From the NCBI RefSeq assembly GCF_900110205.1, contig NZ_FOCV01000002.1, forward strand, positions 248,001 through 312,000: a stretch of DNA of 64,000 nucleotides, written 5' to 3'. Source of the DNA: Rhizobium tibeticum. GTDB taxonomy: Bacteria > Pseudomonadota > Alphaproteobacteria > Rhizobiales > Rhizobiaceae. This document shows, in pieces, positions 46,591 to 55,461 of this stretch (position 1 is the stretch's first letter; each line of letters starts with the position of its first letter). The position numbers and the translations under genes are program-made. The notes beneath the pieces were generated by a model. The model saw nothing but the letters and a program-made list of their open reading frames with translations. It was not told the origin of the DNA and searched no databases.

Positions 46591-46995
46591 TTAGTTGACG
46601 GCTGCTTCAAACTCGTTCTTCGTACCAGCGTCCTTCAGGTACTCGAGAGCCTTCTTGGAGGCAGCAACGAGTGCACCGAATGCTTCCGGCTCATGGATAG
46701 CCATGTCGGAGAGAACCTTGCGGTCGACTTCGATGCCAGCCTTGTTCAGGCCGTCGATGAAACGGCCGTAGGTCAGGCCGAATTCGCGGACAGCAGCGTT
46801 GATGCGCTGGATCCAGAGGGCGCGGAAGTTGCGCTTGTTGATCTTGCGGTCGCGGTAAGCGTACTGCTTCGAACGATCGACGGCAGCCTTCGCGGCGCGG
46901 ATGGTGTTCTTGCGGCGGCCATAAAAGCCCTTGGCGGCCTTCAGAACCTTCTTGTGCTTGGCGTGGGCGGTAACGCCTCTTTTTACACGTGCCAT
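46591..46995 (-). CDS. rplT: Ribosomal protein bL20
   Basis: Ribosomal protein L20, needed for early 50S assembly. It has 134 residues, including [29 protein letters not shown] at the basic N-terminus and the globular C-terminal domain ([24 protein letters not shown]). It follows rpmI by 39 bases in the same operon. In E. coli it also represses its own operon; no such operator could be identified here. Confidence 0.98.
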   Translation of the reverse strand: MARVKRGVTAHAKHKKVLKAAKGFYGRRKNTIRAAKAAVDRSKQYAYRDRKINKRNFRALWIQRINAAVREFGLTYGRFIDGLNKAGIEVDRKVLSDMAIHEPEAFGALVAASKKALEYLKDAGTKNEFEAAVN

Positions 46996-47034
46996 TTCAT
47001 GATCTCCTTAATCTAAAGCGTTCGCGGAATAGTC

Positions 47035-47238
47035 TCAGAGACCGTTCGGCAGGTAGTTCTTCACGACCTTGCGGCCATCCGGTTCTGCGAGAACCATGGT
47101 GCCACGTGCATCGCGGATGAACTTGTTGGTACGCTTGATCATGCCATGGCGCTTGCCAGCAGCTGCAGCCTTGACCTTGCCGGTCGCGGTGATCTTGAAC
47201 CGCTTCTTGGCGGAGGACTTCGTCTTCATCTTGGGCAT
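47035..47238 (-). CDS. rpmI: Ribosomal protein bL35
   Basis: Ribosomal protein L35, 67 residues: [23 protein letters not shown], then [22 protein letters not shown]. The ATG at 47238 was chosen over a longer frame reaching 47394 because the family always starts with MPKMKTK. It precedes rplT. About 430 bases separate it from infC, holding a terminator (47622-47647) for infC, so rpmI-rplT probably use a promoter of their own. Confidence 0.97.
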   Translation of the reverse strand: MPKMKTKSSAKKRFKITATGKVKAAAAGKRHGMIKRTNKFIRDARGTMVLAEPDGRKVVKNYLPNGL

Positions 47239-47621
47239 TTTGCTACTCCGTTTCTGTACCCCCGGCTGCTTCACCAAAGAAGCCTTCTCGCGATGCCCGG
47301 ATTCCGGCCGTCGCAACAAGGTGCGGGAGCGTTGTTGTTGATCTGCGGCCCCGGTGACGAACCGTTCCGCAAGCATTCGAAACTGCCACGGCATGCCCTG
47401 CCGGTCAGTTCGGACGCGCGCTTATAACCGCAGCGTCATAAAAGTGCAACGGGGCAGCCGATGAATCTTCTAGCCCATTGCCCGGCAGGCGGGCGGGCAT
47501 GGCTGGGAGCGTCAGTTTCACCTCAAGCCCGCCCAGCCGCGAGGTAGCGAGATCGAACGGCAGCCATAAGCCTGCCGTTCGACACATCCTGTCAGATTGG
47601 GTAAGCACCAACCCAACATAC

Positions 47622-47647
47622 AAAAGCCGCCCTCACGGACGGCTTTG
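47622..47647 (-). terminator. Terminator after infC
   Basis: CAAAGCCG and CGGCTTTTG pair around an interrupted stem with a short loop; on the minus strand TTTTGT follows. It lies 20 bases after the infC stop. Confidence 0.75.
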
Positions 47648-47667
47648 ATACGAGTGTGGCGTGCGCT

Positions 47668-48204
47668 TCACTTCGGCGCAAGCACCATCATCATCTGGCG
47701 GCCTTCGAGCTTGGGCTCGGCTTCGACCTTTGCGAACTCGGTCGTATCGGCCTTCACTTGCTGCAGCAGCTTCATGCCGAGTTCCTGGTGCGCCATTTCA
47801 CGGCCGCGGAACTTCAGTGTCACTTTGACTTTGTCGCCTTCCTCAAAGAAACGGCCCATCGCCTTCATCTTCACCTCATAATCATGGGTGTCGATGTTCG
47901 GGCGCATCTTGATTTCTTTGACTTCGACGATCTTCTGCTTCTTGCGCGCCTCAGCCGCCTTCTTCTGGTTTGCATATTTCAGCTTGCCCAGATCGAGGAT
48001 CTTGCACACAGGCGGTTCAGCATTGGGGGAAATTTCCACCAGGTCGAGTCCGGCTTCTTCAGCCATTCTCAGGGCCTGGTCTGTGGCCACGACGCCTAAA
48101 TTCTGTCCTTCAGCATCGATCAGCTGAACTTTGGGAATGCGAATTTCCCTGTTCGAGCGCGGCCCTTCCTTAACGGGCGCGTCGTTTTTAAAAGGTCTGC
48201 GAAT
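47668..48204 (-). CDS. infC: Translation initiation factor IF-3, probable AUU start
   Basis: IF-3 keeps the 30S subunit free of the 50S and proofreads start codons. [38 protein letters not shown] (in pieces) is the N-domain, and [18 protein letters not shown] and [12 protein letters not shown] mark the C-domain. No suitable ATG/GTG/TTG lies at the right place: the frame reads on to 48255 with an odd leader. The likeliest start is ATT at 48202-48204, with AGGAG 9 bases upstream, giving 178 residues, the common rhizobial length. AUU starts at infC are well known and allow self-repression by IF-3. Confidence 0.93.
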   Translation of the reverse strand: MRRPFKNDAPVKEGPRSNREIRIPKVQLIDAEGQNLGVVATDQALRMAEEAGLDLVEISPNAEPPVCKILDLGKLKYANQKKAAEARKKQKIVEVKEIKMRPNIDTHDYEVKMKAMGRFFEEGDKVKVTLKFRGREMAHQELGMKLLQQVKADTTEFAKVEAEPKLEGRQMMMVLAPK

Positions 48205-48382
48205 GGTCGTATTCTCCTCGCGTTGTTTCGGATCGCTGCAGCCTGGCACCTCCAATAACGGAAGTACAAACGTAGTTTCGCCATCGCTGCAACGGAGTCA
48301 GTAACATCCTTTAGCGGAAAAATCATCTGCTGTCAGCCTGTCAAGAATCTGTTTTATAGGCCAAAACAACTGGAGTTCCGCG

Positions 48383-49183
48383 ATGTCTGACGCAAATCTC
48401 ACTCATGACCAACAATATCTGACCGTCGGACAGGGCGAGGCCGCGCGCGAGATCGCATATATCGCGCGAAGCCAATCTGGCAAAGCAGGTGGCCCAACCC
48501 TCGTCTGGCTATCCGGATATCGCTCCGACATGAGCGGCAGCAAGGCGGTCGAATTGGACAAGTTCGCAGCGGAAAATGGCCTCGCATGCCTGCGCCTCGA
48601 CTATTCCGGTCATGGTCTATCCGGCGGCAAATTTACCGACGGGACGATCTCGCGCTGGCTGGAGGAAGCGCTTGCCGTGATCCTCCATAAAGCACCCGAA
48701 CGCATTCTCATCGTCGGATCGTCGATGGGCGGATGGATTGCCTTGCGGCTCTCCCAGGAGTTCGCCAAGCGGCAGGACGGGCCGAAGGTGGACGGTATGG
48801 TGCTGATTGCGCCGGCTCCCGACTTCACCTCCGATCTGATCGAACCGAACCTCACGAAGAAAGAGAAAGCCTCGCTGGTCGAGCACGGCTACTTCGAAGA
48901 GCGATCGGCCTACAGCCCGGAGCCAAACATCTATACGCGGGCGCTCATCGAGGACGGGCGCGATAACAGCGTGCTCAAGGGCATCATCGAGACCCGCTGC
49001 CCGGTGCATATCCTGCAAGGCATGAAGGATCCCGACGTTCCCTATCAGCACGCCATGAAGCTCGTGGAACATCTTCCCGCCGACGACGTCGTGCTGACCT
49101 TCGTGCGTGACGGCGATCACCGGCTGTCGCGACCCCAGGACATCGCGCGCATGTTTGCTGCCGTCAAAGGGCTGATCCGCTAA
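48383..49183 (+). CDS. Alpha/beta hydrolase
   Basis: A 266-residue serine hydrolase fold. The nucleophile elbow reads GSSMGGW (about residues 113-119), after the GPTLVWLSGYRSDMSGSK N-terminal strand and LDYSGHGLSGGKF oxyanion region. The Asp is in ILQGMKDPDVPYQ and the His near DGDHRLSRPQD. The substrate is unknown; it may be a carboxylesterase or thioesterase (rhodomycin/palmitoyl-thioesterase-like). It is divergent from infC with 178 bases between. Confidence 0.9.
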   Translation: MSDANLTHDQQYLTVGQGEAAREIAYIARSQSGKAGGPTLVWLSGYRSDMSGSKAVELDKFAAENGLACLRLDYSGHGLSGGKFTDGTISRWLEEALAVILHKAPERILIVGSSMGGWIALRLSQEFAKRQDGPKVDGMVLIAPAPDFTSDLIEPNLTKKEKASLVEHGYFEERSAYSPEPNIYTRALIEDGRDNSVLKGIIETRCPVHILQGMKDPDVPYQHAMKLVEHLPADDVVLTFVRDGDHRLSRPQDIARMFAAVKGLIR

Positions 49184-49287
49184 GCCAAACGATGCCAGCT
49201 GTGCCAAATCCTAACGGATTTTAACCATGTTGGTGGGTAGCGGCCCCCTCCCCAGAAGTAACGATTGACTCTCCGAGCCTCCGTCCG

Positions 49288-49303
49288 TTAACTTTTTGTT
49301 AAC
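49288..49303 (+). promoter_or_regulatory. CtrA box upstream of the cysteine peptidase gene
   Basis: TTAA-CTTTTTG-TTAAC matches the CtrA consensus TTAA-N7-TTAAC exactly, 30 bases before the GTG start. It places this gene under possible cell-cycle control. Confidence 0.6.
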
Positions 49304-49333
49304 AATACATGGGCGATGCAAGGAAGAGCGGGC

Positions 49334-49933
49334 GTGCGGATCAAGGGTTTCGTCGTGGCCATGATGGCCGTGTTTGCTATGTCTACAGCCGCGACGCCGG
49401 CTTCCACCAACAACCTCTCGATGGTCACTGGCGCAGCCAGTTCCCAACCGATCGGCCATTACGACTTCTGCCAGACCCATCGCAATGAATGCGGCCCGAA
49501 CCGCAATGTCGCGCCTGCCGAGATGTCAGATGCGAAATGGGGAATGGTGCGCTCGGTCAACTCGATGGTCAACCACAGCATCACGCCGATGACCGACAAG
49601 GAAATTTACGGCAGGGATGAGGTCTGGGCCTATCCGACGACCGCCGGCGATTGCGAGGATTTCGCCTTGTTGAAGCGTCGCATCCTGATCCAGCGCGGAG
49701 TTTCGCCGGCTAATCTTCTTCTCACCGTGGTCCGCAAGCCTGACGGCGAGGGCCATGCCGTACTGACGCTGCGCACCAGCAACGGCGACTTCGTGCTCGA
49801 CAACCTGGCATCCAACGTCAAGCCGTGGTTCGACACCCCCTATTCCTTTATCAAGCGCCAGTCGAGCAACAATGCCGGCCGCTGGGTCACTATCGAAAAT
49901 GGCCGCGACGTTCTCGTCGGTGCTCTGAAGTAG
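49334..49933 (+). CDS. Transglutaminase-like cysteine peptidase (BTLCP)
   Basis: A 199-residue secreted member of the bacterial transglutaminase-like cysteine proteinase family (DUF920). The Cys/His/Asp triad is visible: Cys107 in AGDCEDFALLKR, His141 in GEGHAVLTLR and Asp in DFVLDNLAS. GTG at 49334 with AAGGAAG upstream is preferred and gives MRIKGFVVAMMAVFAM, a signal peptide; an ATG at 49316 is the alternative. Such peptidases work in surface-protein or adhesin processing with type I secretion systems; the partner is not seen here. A strong terminator follows. Confidence 0.9.
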   Translation: MRIKGFVVAMMAVFAMSTAATPASTNNLSMVTGAASSQPIGHYDFCQTHRNECGPNRNVAPAEMSDAKWGMVRSVNSMVNHSITPMTDKEIYGRDEVWAYPTTAGDCEDFALLKRRILIQRGVSPANLLLTVVRKPDGEGHAVLTLRTSNGDFVLDNLASNVKPWFDTPYSFIKRQSSNNAGRWVTIENGRDVLVGALK

Positions 49934-49950
49934 GCGATATCGGATTGAGC

Positions 49951-49981
49951 AATAAAGGCCGGCAAGATACCGGCCTTTATT
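49951..49981 (+). terminator. Rho-independent terminator after the cysteine peptidase gene
   Basis: AATAAAGGCCGG and CCGGCCTTTATT form a perfect 12-bp stem with a 7-base loop, 18 bases after the stop; TTTATTCG gives the tail. Confidence 0.85.
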
Positions 49982-50089
49982 CGTTGGGAACTTCGCAGCA
50001 CCATATCCCTCAGCTTTGCTAAGGCTCAGGCGCTACGCGTAGCAATCGATTCACTGGATCGGATTGCTCCGGCTGCGTCGGACCTCGCC

Positions 50090-51073
50090 TCACCCATTGC
50101 CGATCAGAATGCCGGCACCGAGAACAAGGCCGCCGCCAACGACCACCTGCAACGCAGCGCGCAGGAATGGCGTTTCCATGTACCTGTTCTGGATGAAGGC
50201 AATCGCCCAGAGCTCGAAGATCGCAATGACCACGGCCATCGTCGTTGCGGTCCAGAAGCTCGGTATCAGGTAGGGCAGTGTATGACCGAGACCGCCAAGC
50301 GCGGTCATGACACCGCAGGCGATACCGCGTTTGATCGGGGAACCGCGGCCTGAAATCTTGCCGTCGTCGTGCGCCGCTTCCGTGAAGCCCATCGAGATGC
50401 CGGCGCCGACGGATGCCGACATGCCGACAAGAAAGGTCTGCCAGGTGTCCTGAGTGGCAAAGGCGGCTGCGAAGATCGGGGCCAACGTCGACACCGAGCC
50501 GTCCATCAGGCCGGCAAGGCCGGGCTGCACATAGGTGAGCACCAGTTGGCGGCGAGCGGCGTGATCTTCCTCCGCCTTGACCTCCGCAGGCGTGTGCTTG
50601 TCGCCCAGCATGCGGGTAATGTCCTCGTGGCCCTGCTCCGCCAGTGCGAGGTCACCGAGCAACTGTCGGGTCTGCGCATCCGTGACGCGCCGGGCCGCTT
50701 CGACATAGAAGCGATAGGCCTGCCGCTCCATTGCTTCGGCTTCGCTCCGGATCTTTTCCAGCGGAAGGCTACGCCGCAGCCAGTCGGGCTTGCGTTCATA
50801 AAACCCTTGCACATGCTCTCGACGAATGAGCGTGATGCGCTCGCCGAACCGCTGGCGATAGATTGCAATCAGGGACTTGCGATGCGTGTCTTCGACCTCG
50901 GCCATCTCGTCGAAGACTTTCGCAGACGCGGGATAGTTGCTGCGCAACATGTCGGCGTAGGCGAGATAGATGCGCGCATCCTCCTCCTCGGACCCAATCG
51001 CGAGTGCGAGTATTTCCTGCTCGGACAAAGAATCGAACGAACGCTTGGATAGCCTCAAAAGCCTGCGTAGCAT
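50090..51073 (-). CDS. mbfA: Ferritin-like/VIT1 iron exporter, MbfA type
   Basis: A 327-residue membrane protein combining an N-terminal ferritin-like domain with a C-terminal CCC1/VIT1 transporter. Ferritin-like glutamates appear in GSEEEDARIYLAYADML (about residues 27-43), EMAEVEDTHRKSL and AEQGHEDI, in line with di-iron ligands. The VIT1 part starts about residue 185 with LVLTYVQPGLAGLMDGSVSTLAPI and has several membrane segments. MbfA exports iron in Agrobacterium and Bradyrhizobium and protects from iron/peroxide stress; it is regulated by Irr, and an Irr-type palindrome sits just before the start here. Confidence 0.92.
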   Translation of the reverse strand: MLRRLLRLSKRSFDSLSEQEILALAIGSEEEDARIYLAYADMLRSNYPASAKVFDEMAEVEDTHRKSLIAIYRQRFGERITLIRREHVQGFYERKPDWLRRSLPLEKIRSEAEAMERQAYRFYVEAARRVTDAQTRQLLGDLALAEQGHEDITRMLGDKHTPAEVKAEEDHAARRQLVLTYVQPGLAGLMDGSVSTLAPIFAAAFATQDTWQTFLVGMSASVGAGISMGFTEAAHDDGKISGRGSPIKRGIACGVMTALGGLGHTLPYLIPSFWTATTMAVVIAIFELWAIAFIQNRYMETPFLRAALQVVVGGGLVLGAGILIGNG

Positions 51074-51083
51074 GACAACCTCG

Positions 51084-51104
51084 ATTTTAGAACCGTTCTA
51101 AAAT
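51084..51104 (-). promoter_or_regulatory. Irr/ICE box upstream of mbfA
   Basis: TTTTAGAA-CCG-TTCTAAAA (with one further A/T pair) is a perfect palindrome and matches the iron control element TTTAGAA-N-TTCTAAA, 10 to 30 bases before the mbfA start. Irr represses or activates such genes according to heme/iron supply. Confidence 0.8.
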
Positions 51105-51390
51105 AGGAGTCGCCGACGCTTCGGTCAAGTTTGCCAGGGCATGGAAGCGAGCGAGAACCAGTGGACGGTCACGACAAGTAAAATGACCTGCTATTCGCAC
51201 GCGCTTGCCGCCCTTAACTGGCATCGGAAATAGCGTGCACGTTACAGTCTATGCTTACGCCGAAAGTCTATGGCTGTAGGCTCAGAAACCACAGCAAAAG
51301 CAGGATGAAATTTGCAACTATCAGGTTGCGATATTACAAAAGGCGGGCATAGTACTAGCGCATTTGATTGTATTATAAGGGAACACAGCA

Positions 51391-51759
51391 GTGCCAGATC
51401 CGGTAGATATTATTGTCGGCAGAAATGTACGGACACTCAGGGCCAAACGACGCATATCGCAGTTGGAACTGGGAGAGGCGCTGGGGTTGACTTTTCAACA
51501 GATTCAGAAATACGAGAAAGGCACCAATCGCGTATCTGCAAGCAAACTTCACCAGATCGCGGTCTTTCTGGGCGTGGATATTTCGGAGTTGTTCGAGGGG
51601 GCCAACCCGACTGACGGATTAGCGCGACCGGGGCTGAGTCCCGAAGCCTATGAGCTCGCCCTCCATTACGACAAGCTTCGCTCCACGGCGGGTAAGGAGG
51701 CCGTAAAAACCATCCTGTCGATCATGACCGGTGAAAGCTACGCCGAGGCTTTGGGTTGA
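51391..51759 (+). CDS. XRE family helix-turn-helix regulator
   Basis: A 122-residue DNA-binding protein. The N-terminal HTH_3 domain reads NVRTLRAKRRISQLELGEALGLTFQQIQKYEKGTNRVSASKLHQIAVFLGV (in pieces), followed by a C-terminal tail with LSPEAYELALHYDKL. It starts with GTG at 51391. Rhizobial relatives of this size regulate biofilm or symbiosis genes; which, if any, applies is unknown. The gene stands alone, with about 290 bases of non-coding upstream from mbfA. Confidence 0.88.
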   Translation: MPDPVDIIVGRNVRTLRAKRRISQLELGEALGLTFQQIQKYEKGTNRVSASKLHQIAVFLGVDISELFEGANPTDGLARPGLSPEAYELALHYDKLRSTAGKEAVKTILSIMTGESYAEALG

Positions 51760-51772
51760 GTTCTGCAGTCAG

Positions 51773-51982
51773 TCAGTGCAGTTCGCACTCGTGAAGCGCG
51801 ACAAGCAGATCGTCCTGTGTCTGATGGCCGGCATGATAGAGATCGATCGCGATGCTGGCGATGGAAAGTCCCTGCTGGCTGCGCAGCTTGATGTTGCGCT
51901 CGGCACACCAAGCATAGAGTGCGCCGGCAAGAACATCGACATCGTCAGACTGGGAAGACAAAGAAGTGGCTGCTGCCGTCAT
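51773..51982 (-). CDS. Small hypothetical protein, 69 residues
   Basis: A short protein: MTAAATSLSSQSDDVDVLAGALYAWCAERNIKLR, then SIASIAIDLYHAGHQTQDDLLVALHECELH (in pieces). ATG at 51982 has GAGGG 8 bases upstream. It is convergent with the XRE gene with a 13-base gap. No family was recognised, but codon use and the ribosome-binding site look genuine. The stretch 51983-52131 is empty. Confidence 0.6.
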   Translation of the reverse strand: MTAAATSLSSQSDDVDVLAGALYAWCAERNIKLRSQQGLSIASIAIDLYHAGHQTQDDLLVALHECELH

Positions 51983-52131
51983 GGAAGTTGCCCTCGGTTT
52001 TTTGGTTGATCCCCGCGAAGATACTGGTGGCTTTGTGTGTCTTTGCAAAGCGCCATTCACCGCCTGCGTTAACGCAAGGCGGAAGCGCGGGCGCGCTTGT
52101 TTCATTATGGAGCAATCGACGGGCGACGACG

Positions 52132-54024
52132 CTATTCCGAAGCTTCCTTGAAGTCCATCGAGGCCGAACATGCCGCTATCGCATCCAGCATCTTCTCGAA
52201 TCGCGGATGATCGCGCACCGAATCGAGGTCCGAATCATGCTTGAACCACAGGATGTGATAGCAAGACGATTGCGGCAGTAGCGCTTCCAGCAGGTCGAGC
52301 GCGGCGTCGCATTCGTTCAGCAGCGCATAGACGCAGGCGATGTTGTATTGCGCAACAATGTCGTCCGGATCGATCATCTGGGCACGCTTAACCCATTCCT
52401 TTGCTCCTTCCGCGTCGCCCAGGTGAGCCAACGCAAGCGCTCCACGATGAGCGGGTCCCGAATTTTCCGGATGGCGCTCCAACGCCTGCTCGGCGCGATT
52501 GATGCATACGCGCGCCCAATGCTCCCGTTCCTCCATCAGCCCAAGCGACCGACAGGCGCTCATCAGGTGGATCGGCGATAGATAGTCGTCGGGGCGTATC
52601 TCGGCTGCCCTGGTGAAAAAGGCGATCGCGCCCTCGAACTTGCCCTGCATGAAGAGGAAGCGTCCGTAATGGAAGTTGACCTCATAGAGATCGGGTTCCA
52701 AAGCGAGAGCCTTCTCGAACTCGACAAGCGCCTCCTCGTCTCGCCCGTCCTGGTGCAAGGCCAAGCCTCGCGAGGCATGTGCCTCCGCAAGGTTCGCATC
52801 GAGTGCGAGCGCCTTGGCGCTCAGGCTGAGAATCCCCTGCAGCGTGTACTCACCGGCGTGCCAGTCGCGCAGCGCCGACTCGCAATCCGCCATGCCGGCA
52901 TAGGCACGCGCATATTCCGGATCGAGCGCGACCGCCGTTGCAAACATGCGCCGTGCGAGGAGCAGGTAAGGCCTTGTCCAGGTGTGGGAGAGCTGCCGGC
53001 CGCGCAAATAATAGGTATAGGCTTCGACATTGGATGTCGGTTCGGCTTCGATCGCTCGCCGCTCCTCGGGCAGCAGCTTGATCTTGAGTTGATCGACGAT
53101 CGCGTGGGTGATCTCGTCCTGGATGGCAAAGATATCGGTCAGATCGCGGTCAAACCGATCGGCCCACAGGTGACCGCCATTCCTCGCATCGATCAACTGC
53201 CCGGTGATGCGGACACGCTGCCCGACCTTGCGCACGCTCCCCTCGAGAACGAAATCGACGCCAAGTTCGGCTGCGACCTGCTTTACCTGCACGGATTTGC
53301 CCTTGTAGGTGAAGGCGGTATTGCGCGCAACGACGTAAAGGTTCGAAACCTTGGAGAGATCGGTGATGATGTCTTCGGTGATGCCGTCAGAAAAATACTC
53401 CTGCTCGGCATCGCCGCTCATGTTGGTGAAAGGCAGCACGGCAACGAGCTGCTTGTGCTTTTCCCTGGCAGCGGTCAACGCGGCCTTGTTCACCTTCAAT
53501 GGCAATGCGCGCCGCGGGGAAATCGCATAGACCCGGACCGGCTCCTTGATGTTCTTGAGCCTGTGTTCACCGCGATCCTCGAAGGACAGGTCGAGCCGTG
53601 AGCCGACATGGTCTCTGACCGAGGCGGAAACGGCAATGCCACCGGGTTCAGCCAGTGTTTCCAGTCGGGCGGCAACATTGACGCCATCCCCGAAGATATC
53701 GCCCTCCTCAACGATCACATCGCCCAGATGGATGCCGATGCGAAATTCGATGCGCTTGTCCTCCAGCACGGACAGGTTTCGCTGAGCAGCTTCCCGCTGC
53801 ACCTCATCGGCGCAGGCGACGGCATTCACGATACTGGAGAATTCGACCAGCATGCCATCGCCGGTCAGCTTGACGACGCGGCCGCGATGCTGCGCAATCT
53901 TCGGATTGAGAAGCTCCGTGCGGCAGCTTTTCACCGCGCTCAGGGTCCCGGATTCGTCTGAGCCCATCAATCGGCTGTAGCCGACGATGTCTGCTGCGAG
54001 GATGGCTGCGAGACGGCGTTCCAA
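52132..54024 (-). CDS. Adenylate/guanylate cyclase with TolB-like and TPR regions
   Basis: A 630-residue class III nucleotide cyclase. The catalytic domain (about 1-170) has ILAADIVGYSRLMGSD and KLTGDGMLVEF with the two metal Asp residues, and FGDGVNVAARLE near 110 for the Asn/Arg pair. Then comes a TolB-like region (LVAVLPFTNMSGDAEQEYFSDGITEDII) and a C-terminal series of TPRs (from about 370: AYAGMADCESALRDW, ALVEFEKALALEPDLYEV). Such proteins are widespread in rhizobia, and make cAMP in the cytosol in answer to unknown partners. It is intact. Confidence 0.94.
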   Translation of the reverse strand: MERRLAAILAADIVGYSRLMGSDESGTLSAVKSCRTELLNPKIAQHRGRVVKLTGDGMLVEFSSIVNAVACADEVQREAAQRNLSVLEDKRIEFRIGIHLGDVIVEEGDIFGDGVNVAARLETLAEPGGIAVSASVRDHVGSRLDLSFEDRGEHRLKNIKEPVRVYAISPRRALPLKVNKAALTAAREKHKQLVAVLPFTNMSGDAEQEYFSDGITEDIITDLSKVSNLYVVARNTAFTYKGKSVQVKQVAAELGVDFVLEGSVRKVGQRVRITGQLIDARNGGHLWADRFDRDLTDIFAIQDEITHAIVDQLKIKLLPEERRAIEAEPTSNVEAYTYYLRGRQLSHTWTRPYLLLARRMFATAVALDPEYARAYAGMADCESALRDWHAGEYTLQGILSLSAKALALDANLAEAHASRGLALHQDGRDEEALVEFEKALALEPDLYEVNFHYGRFLFMQGKFEGAIAFFTRAAEIRPDDYLSPIHLMSACRSLGLMEEREHWARVCINRAEQALERHPENSGPAHRGALALAHLGDAEGAKEWVKRAQMIDPDDIVAQYNIACVYALLNECDAALDLLEALLPQSSCYHILWFKHDSDLDSVRDHPRFEKMLDAIAACSASMDFKEASE

Positions 54025-54188
54025 GTGTCCCCCGGCGCTGCGATGTTGCTAGGCTCGCCAATTTAACCTTTTATTATCTCATTGTCCCACCAATCATTTG
54101 GCTGATCCAGGATAATAAAGCGATTTTGAATGTGAACGTCGAGCCAGCGCAACAACCATGTATAGGCGAGCGGGAACAGCAAATAACC

Positions 54189-54218
54189 AAGGCCCGGTTG
54201 CATCAACAACCGGGCCTT
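54189..54218. terminator. Terminator between the cyclase and dnaJ
   Basis: AAGGCCCGGTTG and CAACCGGGCCTT form a perfect 12-bp stem with a 6-base loop, 24 bases after the dnaJ stop on the minus strand; the plus-strand tail is TTTG, the minus-strand tail GGTTATTT. It probably ends dnaJ. Confidence 0.75.
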
Positions 54219-54241
54219 TGCGACATTTCATCGATGATTGA

Positions 54242-55378
54242 TCAGTTCTCGAAGAATTCCTTCATTCGCGCGAAGAACCCGGTCGATTCCGGATTGTTCT
54301 CCTTCGAGGAAAGCTGCTCGAACTCCTGAAGAAGTTCACGTTGACGCTTCGTCAGTTTCTGCGGCGTCTCAATCTGGATCTGGATATAGAGGTCGCCCGT
54401 TTGCGGCGAACGCAGCACGGGCATACCCTTGCCCTTGAGGCGGAACTGCTTGCCGGCCTGCGTGCCCTCCGGCACCGTAACGCGTGACTTCGTGCCATCG
54501 AGCGTCGCTACGTCAAAGGTGCCGCCGAGAGCGGCCGTCGTCATCGAGATCGGGATCGTGCAGTAGAGGTCCGCGCCGTCACGCTGGTAGAATTCATGCG
54601 GCTTGACCGACAGAAAGATATAGAGATCACCTGCCGGACCGCCGCGCGTGCCAGCTTCGCCTTCGCCCTGCAGGCGAATCCGCGTGCCGTCTTCGATGCC
54701 AGCCGGAATATTCACGGAGAGCGACCGCTCTTCGGTGACGCGGCCCTGGCCGTGGCACTTCGTGCAGGGATCGGGAATGATCGTACCGCGACCATGGCAG
54801 GTCGGGCATGTGCGCTCGATCGAGAAGAAGCCCTGTGCAGCACGCACGCGGCCCGAACCCTGGCAGGTGCCGCAGGTCTTCGGTTGCGTGCCGGGCTTTG
54901 CGCCCGAGCCGGAACAGACGTCGCAGGTAATCGATGTCGGAACCCGGATTTGTGCCGTCTTGCCTGAGAAGGACTCCTCCAGCGAAATTTCCATGTTGTA
55001 GCGAAGATCGGCACCACGCTCGCGGCCGCCGGAAGAGCGCTGGCGCTGACGGCCGCCGCCCATCATCTCACCGAAGATGTCCTCGAAAATGTCGGAGAAT
55101 CCGCCGCCGCCAAAACCGCCACCGCCGAAGCCACCACCGCCCATGCCGCCGTGCTCGAAGGCTGCGTGACCGTAACGGTCATAGGCCGCGCGCTTCTGCG
55201 GATCCTTGAGCATCTCGTAGGCTTCGTTGATCTCCTTGAACTTGCGCTCGGCGTCATGGTCGCCCGGATTCTTGTCCGGATGGTACTTCATGGCGAGTTT
55301 GCGGAAGGCACTTTTCAGCTCTTTTTCGTCCGCCGTCTTGGCGACACCCAGCGTTTCGTAAAAATCGGCTTTTGCCAT
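54242..55378 (-). CDS. dnaJ: Chaperone protein DnaJ
   Basis: Hsp40 partner of DnaK. It has 378 residues. J domain with HPD in [13 protein letters not shown] (about residues 29-41); a Gly/Phe-rich stretch [15 protein letters not shown]; four zinc-finger repeats [24 protein letters not shown] and CTKCHGQG (about residues 150-210); and a C-terminal client-binding domain. It stimulates the DnaK ATPase and delivers unfolded proteins. It lies downstream of dnaK with an 83-base gap on the same strand, so they are one heat-shock operon. Confidence 0.98.
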   Translation of the reverse strand: MAKADFYETLGVAKTADEKELKSAFRKLAMKYHPDKNPGDHDAERKFKEINEAYEMLKDPQKRAAYDRYGHAAFEHGGMGGGGFGGGGFGGGGFSDIFEDIFGEMMGGGRQRQRSSGGRERGADLRYNMEISLEESFSGKTAQIRVPTSITCDVCSGSGAKPGTQPKTCGTCQGSGRVRAAQGFFSIERTCPTCHGRGTIIPDPCTKCHGQGRVTEERSLSVNIPAGIEDGTRIRLQGEGEAGTRGGPAGDLYIFLSVKPHEFYQRDGADLYCTIPISMTTAALGGTFDVATLDGTKSRVTVPEGTQAGKQFRLKGKGMPVLRSPQTGDLYIQIQIETPQKLTKRQRELLQEFEQLSSKENNPESTGFFARMKEFFEN

Positions 55379-55461
55379 TAAGGATTAGACCCCGGAAATG
55401 GATTTCCGGCTGCCGCAAAGACAGCCGGAATGTCAGTTTCAAGTTGACCGCTTCGCCTCGC

